NCBI GenBank assembly: GCA_031262845.1
Contig: JAISGZ010000028.1
Location: forward strand, 1 to 9,605
Direction: 5' to 3'
DNA length: 9,605 bases
From: Propionibacteriaceae bacterium
Lineage (GTDB): Bacteria; Actinomycetota; Actinomycetes; Propionibacteriales; Propionibacteriaceae
Shown here piece after piece: positions 6,616 through 9,605 of this stretch (its first letter is position 1; the number at the start of each line of letters is the position of its first letter). A model generated the notes under the pieces. The model was given only the letters and a program-made list of their open reading frames with translations. It made no database searches and was not told where the DNA came from. Position numbers and translations under genes: made by a program.

Positions 6616-6768
6616 GACCCGGGCTGATGGAGCTGTCACCCACGGACAAAACCTCGGTGCTCGGCCGGACTGAGTCGTGGTTGTCCCAAGGCCATACCCT
6701 TGGTACGCCACCGGACTATGTGGCCGGACTAGGTCGTGGTTGTCCCAAGGCCAGCGATACGCCAGCCG
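6616..6768. other. convergent intergenic gap dominated by a tandem structured repeat
   Basis: The 153 bases between the antiporter and L,D-transpeptidase stops contain no plausible gene. CCGGACT occurs three times (6665, 6711, 6724). A small hairpin CCAAGG/CCTTGG (6686-6691 with 6698-6703) sits at the junction of the first repeat unit. The position suits a bidirectional terminator. Confidence 0.5.
6663..6753. repeat. two 32-bp direct repeats, each able to form the same bulged hairpin
   Basis: Copies at 6663-6694 and 6722-6753 match at 30 of 32 bases, 59 bases apart. Each begins GGCCGGAC and ends GTCCCAAGGCC(A), so each can fold with GGCC/GGCC and GGAC/GTCC pairs around a 12-base loop, leaving CAA as a bulge. 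The two differences (GA versus AG) are both in the loop, so the stem is preserved. A shared TACGCCA follows each copy at slightly different distance (6704-6710 and 6758-6764). It may be a REP-like dispersed element or a double terminator. Confidence 0.7.
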
Positions 6769-8364
6769 TCAGACTGGTTCCTGCCCGTGGACGACGACCG
6801 TCGTCCCGTCATCGGCCCAGTGATAGAGATAGTCGGCGTCGGCCAACCGCAGGTTGACGCAGCCATGCGATTGAGGCCGGCCGATCTGGGATTCGTCGAG
6901 CCAGTAAGCAGCGTGAAAACCGTAGTCATTCCAGAACCAGGTAGCCCACGGGACATCGGGCACGAAGTAGGGCGAGCCGTCGGCGTTGACGCCCGTCATG
7001 TTCTGCACCGGGACGTGCGAGTAAACCCGATAGGTGCCCGGCGGGGTCGGCGTCTCCCGTAGTCCGGATGACATCTGATAACTCGTCACAACGCTGTCGC
7101 CGACCAGCAAGGTCGTCATCTGGTTGGTCAGATCGACGTCGATCCACTTGCCGGCCACCGGCGCCGGACCGGACAGCGTCGTCCTCAACTCAGGCGGCTC
7201 GGTCATCTTGGTCGGCACCGTAATAAAGCCGTCATGGCCAGCAGTCAGGGCGTTGGCCAGGTCACGGGCGGTTGCCGTGAGGTCACCGACGGCTATCCCC
7301 GACTGGCCACCGACCGGTGTCGCCAACAGCTGGCCGTCAGCGTCGAAAACCGACAGCCGGGCTTGACCGACTTGGTCGAAGGCCTCACTGGCCACCGCCG
7401 CCAAGGACTCCCGCAGCGCCACCGGATCGTAGCTGACCGTCACTTCCGCCGTTGCCAGGTTGGGTTTGATCGAGGTCCACGGGGCCACCTCGGCCGCTGT
7501 CAGGCGGTGGGCCGTACCGGCCTCAGTGACCAACTGCAAGTCGAGCGCCAAGCGGGCGTTGGCCTGGTCGGCGGCTTTTTCAGCGGCGGCCTGGCTGATC
7601 ACCGGCGTCGCCACCACCGGGTTGATTTCGCAACTGGTCGGTTGGTTCGGCCGGGCCGCCAAACGGTCGAGCGCCTGACGGACCGGCTCCAGGTCGAAGG
7701 CCCAACCAGCTTGGCCGGGGATGACCGTGAAATGGCCGCTGGCGTCGTCGTAAACCACCTGGGCGTTGACCGGTTCGGTCAGATCGGGCCGGAACTGACG
7801 CATCAACCACTGCTGGGCGATCGTGTCGTCGAGCTCCAACTCCAAGGCGACGTTGAAATTGACCGGTGCCGAGCGGTTGTTCAGGAGCGAATCGTTGGTA
7901 CCGACGTCGAGCGCAGTTCGAACCGTGGCCGCCGTGTCAACGGTGACACCGAGGTCGGATAGGCGAGCGGCCGCCGTCCGATCACCGTGGGTGATCGCCA
8001 ACTGGGCTTGGCTGGTCAAGGCGGCGGCGGTGGTGGCCAGCTGGTCGGCGTTGAAGCCACCGACGTCGACCTGGCCCAGCGTCACGCCGGTCGGACTGGT
8101 CGTATTGGGGGCGGTCACGGCGAAGGCCGCGTACAATCCACCAATCCCGGCTGACAAGGTCGCCAGCGCGACGCAGAGCAACATCAAGAAGGACCGGGGG
8201 CTAGGCCCGGTGCGGTGGAGCGGTTCGACCGGTGAACTCGTGATGACGGGGGCACAGGGCATAACACGACGTTTGGCGGTCAACGTCGGAAGTGGCTCCA
8301 GGGGAACGGAAACATCAGCGACCGACGAAACATCGGGCCCTTCGGCCATTTCGTCTTGGCGCAT
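6769..8364 (-). CDS. membrane-anchored L,D-transpeptidase (YkuD) with PG-binding modules
   Basis: 531 residues. A cytoplasmic N-terminus of about 57 residues is followed by one membrane helix (58-83, SFLMLLCVALATL onward), giving a type II membrane protein with its bulk outside. Two related modules follow (about 95-250 and 255-395); VIPGQAGWAFDLEPVRQAL and ATPVGGQSGIAVGDLTATA mark the ends expected of PG_binding_4-type domains. The YkuD catalytic domain runs from about 405 to 528 with HX14SHGCVN intact: His484, Ser499, His500, Gly501 and the nucleophile Cys502. These enzymes make 3-3 crosslinks in peptidoglycan or attach proteins to it, and are the carbapenem-sensitive class. Start: ATG at 8364, close after a TAGACT hexamer; ATG at 8349 is a possible alternative. 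The gene is monocistronic, converging on the antiporter. Confidence 0.9.
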   Translation of the reverse strand: MRQDEMAEGPDVSSVADVSVPLEPLPTLTAKRRVMPCAPVITSSPVEPLHRTGPSPRSFLMLLCVALATLSAGIGGLYAAFAVTAPNTTSPTGVTLGQVDVGGFNADQLATTAAALTSQAQLAITHGDRTAAARLSDLGVTVDTAATVRTALDVGTNDSLLNNRSAPVNFNVALELELDDTIAQQWLMRQFRPDLTEPVNAQVVYDDASGHFTVIPGQAGWAFDLEPVRQALDRLAARPNQPTSCEINPVVATPVISQAAAEKAADQANARLALDLQLVTEAGTAHRLTAAEVAPWTSIKPNLATAEVTVSYDPVALRESLAAVASEAFDQVGQARLSVFDADGQLLATPVGGQSGIAVGDLTATARDLANALTAGHDGFITVPTKMTEPPELRTTLSGPAPVAGKWIDVDLTNQMTTLLVGDSVVTSYQMSSGLRETPTPPGTYRVYSHVPVQNMTGVNADGSPYFVPDVPWATWFWNDYGFHAAYWLDESQIGRPQSHGCVNLRLADADYLYHWADDGTTVVVHGQEPV

Positions 8365-8374
8365 TTGTTGACTG

Positions 8375-8380
8375 AGTCTA
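8375..8380 (-). promoter_or_regulatory. -10 hexamer for the L,D-transpeptidase gene
   Basis: On the minus strand TAGACT (a TANNNT match) lies 10 bases before the ATG at 8364, predicting a 5' UTR of only about 3 bases. No Shine-Dalgarno sequence is seen. The bases just upstream, GGCCGCTTCTC, recur upstream of dps next to another TANNNT hexamer. Confidence 0.5.
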
Positions 8381-8560
8381 CCGAGAAGCGGCCGGCAACT
8401 CTAGTGGAGCGTCGTTGCACACTTGGGCCCCCGCCTGTCCGATCGGGCGCCAACACCGTGGGACGAGAGCAATTGACGTGAAGCACCGTGGGTTCTGGGC
8501 GACACCAACACCGCGGTTGAAGAACAACACCAGGTGCTGAGCAGACGCCAATCAGACACG
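8381..8560. other. intergenic sequence between dps terminator and transpeptidase promoter
   Basis: No gene is supported. It contains scattered near-copies of CACCGTGGG (around 8454 and 8486) and CCAACACCG (around 8451 and 8504) without clear periodicity. A 94-codon minus-strand frame crossing it runs into the transpeptidase gene out of frame and has no family features. Confidence 0.35.
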
Positions 8561-8608
8561 ACAAAACAAACGGTGGTGGAACCGGCGATCAGGCCAGTTC
8601 CACCACCG
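8561..8608 (-). terminator. strong intrinsic terminator of dps
   Basis: CGGTGGTGGAAC (8571-8582) and GTTCCACCACCG (8597-8608) form a perfect 12-bp stem. On the minus-strand RNA a U-G pair and a further GGC/GCC extend it to 16 bp with a 6-base loop CUGAUC. The stem is followed on that strand by TTTGTTTTGT (8561-8570), a proper U-rich tail. It begins 17 bases after the dps stop codon. This is the clearest terminator in the window. Confidence 0.92.
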
Positions 8609-8625
8609 CAAGTCCTCAGGAGCGG

Positions 8626-9063
8626 TCAGCCCAACTGAGCCCGGAAGAACCAGGCCGCCTTGTCGAGCCCGGCCACGATGCCGATGAGGATGTCTTGACT
8701 GGGGAGATCGGCTTCGAGGTCACCGAAGGTGGCTTCGATCCGACGGGCCGCCGCCGTCAAGCGACCGCTGAACTGCTGGACGACATCGGCGGTCTTGAGG
8801 TTGCCCGACGGCAAGGGCTCGACCTGAGACGACTGGGCGACGGTCGCAGCCCGACCATCGGGCGAGCCACCGACCGCCGAGATCCGTTCGGCGACATCGT
8901 CTTGCCAGGTCTTCAGTGAATCGACCACCTCGTCGAGTTCGAGATGGACCGAACGGAACGACCGGCCTTGGACATTCCAGTGAGCCTGCTTGGCTTGGAG
9001 ACCGAGATCGAGCAGGTCAACGAGGGCCGCTTGAAGAACCGGAACGGTCTGGGGAGAGGGCAT
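8626..9063 (-). CDS. dps: Dps-family ferritin-like DNA-protection and iron-storage protein
   Basis: 145 residues, near the usual Dps length. The subunit-interface ferroxidase site is complete: His28 (QAHWN), His40, Asp44 (HLELDE), Asp55 and Glu59 (DDVAER), spaced 12, 4, 11 and 4 residues apart exactly as in known Dps proteins. The core helix text QAHWNVQGRSF and AERISAVGGSPDG is diagnostic. Dps forms a 12-subunit shell that oxidises Fe2+ with peroxide, stores the iron and often shields DNA. No long Lys/Arg-rich N-terminal tail is present, so direct DNA binding is uncertain. Start: ATG at 9063 with AAGGAG (9069-9074) 5 bases upstream, the best ribosome binding site in the window, unlike its leaderless neighbours. 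It has its own terminator and a palindrome-rich upstream region. Confidence 0.93.
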   Translation of the reverse strand: MPSPQTVPVLQAALVDLLDLGLQAKQAHWNVQGRSFRSVHLELDEVVDSLKTWQDDVAERISAVGGSPDGRAATVAQSSQVEPLPSGNLKTADVVQQFSGRLTAAARRIEATFGDLEADLPSQDILIGIVAGLDKAAWFFRAQLG

Positions 9064-9082
9064 GATGACTCCTTTTATTTTT

Positions 9083-9103
9083 GGAGCTGAGTAAGTCAGC
9101 TCC
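9083..9103 (-). promoter_or_regulatory. perfect 8-bp inverted repeat in the dps leader
   Basis: GGAGCTGA (9083-9090) and TCAGCTCC (9096-9103) are perfect inverted repeats around GTAAG, lying 20 bases upstream of the dps start and next to its ribosome binding site. It could be a repressor operator that overlaps the leader, or an mRNA hairpin affecting translation. Confidence 0.55.
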
Positions 9104-9116
9104 TCGTGGACTTATT

Positions 9117-9151
9117 TTGAATAGTTCAAGTTTAGCTCTTCAGCTAACTTT
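9117..9151 (-). promoter_or_regulatory. two further palindromes upstream of dps, likely operator region
   Basis: TTGAA-TAG-TTCAA (9117-9129) is a perfect palindrome. Next to it, AAGTTTAGCT and AGCTAACTT (about 9129-9150) are inverted apart from one extra T. The second has TTAG/CTAA-type half sites loosely like iron-dependent DtxR/IdeR boxes, but the core does not match well. The stretch is AT-rich, as expected for a promoter. The exact -10 and -35 are ambiguous (TATTCA and CAAAAT are candidates on the minus strand). Confidence 0.4.
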
Positions 9152-9315
9152 TGTCATCTTGGCTGTCTGGGGTGGACTAGGCACGTTACCGTGAGAAGCG
9201 GCCCGCTGCGGTCAGCCAAGATTTGATGGTCGCGCGCCGGCCTGAAAACAGCCGACCCGACAACCACGACAGTTCGACTGTAGCGAGAGCGGCTGACAGG
9301 GCTGCGACCGGGGAG
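9152..9315. other. intergenic gap between the sirtuin and dps genes
   Basis: No gene is supported. A small hairpin ACAGT-TCG-ACTGT (9269-9281) lies inside a wider pairing CAGCCG/CGGCTG (9249-9254 with 9290-9295), a possible terminator for the sirtuin gene on the minus strand. GTCAGCC (9211-9217) could instead pair with GGCTGAC (9291-9297), making two mutually exclusive helices. Confidence 0.35.
9183..9203 (-). promoter_or_regulatory. possible distal promoter element upstream of dps
   Basis: On the minus strand GGCCGCTTCTC is followed two bases later by GGTAACGT, giving a TANNNT hexamer TAACGT (9183-9188). The same 11 bases precede the TAGACT hexamer of the L,D-transpeptidase gene. If active, the transcript would carry a leader of about 110 bases through the palindromes. 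Confidence 0.25.
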
Positions 9316-9605
9316 TCAGACTGCCAGCGCGGCGAAAACCTGGGCAATCGGTTCGGTCACGACCACTGCGCCCGGCCGCTGACCTCCGGCCCCATCCCGG
9401 TTGACGACCACCACTTGGTCGCCCCGGTAATAGTCGATCAGCCCGGCCGCCGGATAGACGACCAAGGAGGTGCCACCAATGATCAGGAGATCGGCCCGGC
9501 TGATGGCTTCGACGGCCGCCGTCACCACCTTTTGGTCGAGTGGGTCTTCGTAGAGCACGACATCCGGTTCGATGATGCCGCCACAGTCACAGCGGGGAAT
9601 ATCGT
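9316..9605 (-). CDS. Sir2-family NAD-dependent protein deacylase, C-terminal part (5' end outside window)
   Basis: The frame is open from the right window edge (first full codon at 9601-9603) to the TGA at 9316-9318, about 95 residues. It starts within the zinc-binding module: IPRCDCGGIIEPDVVLYEDPLD contains a Cys-x-Cys pair followed by the conserved PDVVLYE segment. The NAD-binding GTSLVVYPAAGLIDYY and the VVVVNRD strand follow. Sirtuins remove acyl groups from lysine using NAD+, in the cytoplasm. The catalytic His and the first Cys pair lie outside the window. The zinc pair here is C-x-C rather than the more usual C-x-x-C, which occurs in some bacterial sirtuins. The PDVVLYE...GTSLVVYPAAGL wording resembles bacterial class U-like proteins, but subclass is an inference. 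Confidence 0.9.
   Translation of the reverse strand, partial: DIPRCDCGGIIEPDVVLYEDPLDQKVVTAAVEAISRADLLIIGGTSLVVYPAAGLIDYYRGDQVVVVNRDGAGGQRPGAVVVTEPIAQVFAALAV

Noticed and set aside
6663..6753. Two 32-bp repeats separated by 27 bases, resembling a minimal CRISPR array
   Set aside because: Only two copies, no cas genes, a leader-like AT-rich stretch is absent, and the spacer shares words (CCGGACT) with the repeat itself; a structured tandem repeat explains it better.
6663..6753. tRNA or other known structured RNA in the repeat region
   Set aside because: No T-loop GTTCRA-type sequence, no anticodon arm and no acceptor pairing.
7234..7962. 242-codon plus-strand open frame opposite the L,D-transpeptidase
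   Set aside because: No ribosome binding site or motif; composition is that of an antisense shadow of a real gene with an intact YkuD active site.
8280..8564. 94-codon minus-strand frame between dps and the transpeptidase
   Set aside because: It overlaps the transpeptidase start in another frame, is Arg/Pro/Cys-rich and starts inside the dps terminator tail region.
9129..9151. Canonical DtxR/IdeR iron box upstream of dps
   Set aside because: Only the TTAG/CTAA-like half sites agree; the centre and spacing differ, so it is recorded only as a palindrome.

Overview
The window is GC-rich bacterial chromosome, most likely from an actinomycete (Actinomycetota). The grounds are a long-type Lhr helicase C-terminus, heavy G/C bias at third codon positions, and several genes whose start codon sits 6-10 bases after a -10-like hexamer with no ribosome binding site (leaderless or nearly so). 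A propionibacterial-type host is possible but cannot be settled from this sequence. Nothing looks like a phage, plasmid, insertion sequence, CRISPR array or defence island. This is ordinary core-type chromosome in which almost every gene has its own transcription unit.

Layout. (1) 1-1009 (+): the C-terminal third or less of the DNA helicase Lhr, cut by the window edge, with a short in-frame repeat in its linker. (2) 1010-1165: convergent gap with two hairpins. (3) 1166-2251 (-): a DUF3089 alpha/beta-hydrolase lipoprotein. (4) 2252-2598: divergent control region with a possible three-way-junction structure and a leaderless promoter. (5) 2599-3531 (+): a 3-hydroxyisobutyryl-CoA hydrolase-like member of the crotonase family. 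(6) 3532-3720: convergent, AT-richer gap. (7) 3721-4395 (-): an alpha/beta-hydrolase-fold protein that has lost its catalytic Ser and His. (8) 4396-4560: divergent promoters. (9) 4561-6615 (+): a large CPA1-type cation/proton antiporter with an unusual internal hydrophilic insert. (10) 6616-6768: convergent gap holding a tandem structured repeat. (11) 6769-8364 (-): a membrane-anchored L,D-transpeptidase. (12) 8365-8625: gap with a very clear intrinsic terminator for dps. (13) 8626-9063 (-): Dps with a complete ferroxidase site. (14) 9064-9315: dps leader with several palindromes. (15) 9316-9605 (-): C-terminal part of a sirtuin, cut by the window edge.

How the genes relate. No operon is obvious. 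Themes are housekeeping and stress: DNA repair (Lhr), iron storage and DNA protection (Dps), protein deacylation (Sir2), pH/Na+ homeostasis (antiporter), cell-wall crosslinking (L,D-transpeptidase), and acyl-CoA or valine breakdown (HIBCH-like). The hydrolase-fold pseudoenzyme and the antiporter share a 165-bp divergent promoter region, which is the only arrangement hinting at a link. I found no complete novel system. The items most worth checking are the catalytically dead hydrolase, the tandem hairpin repeat at 6663-6753, the leader structure at 2277-2322, the dps upstream palindromes and the antiporter insert.
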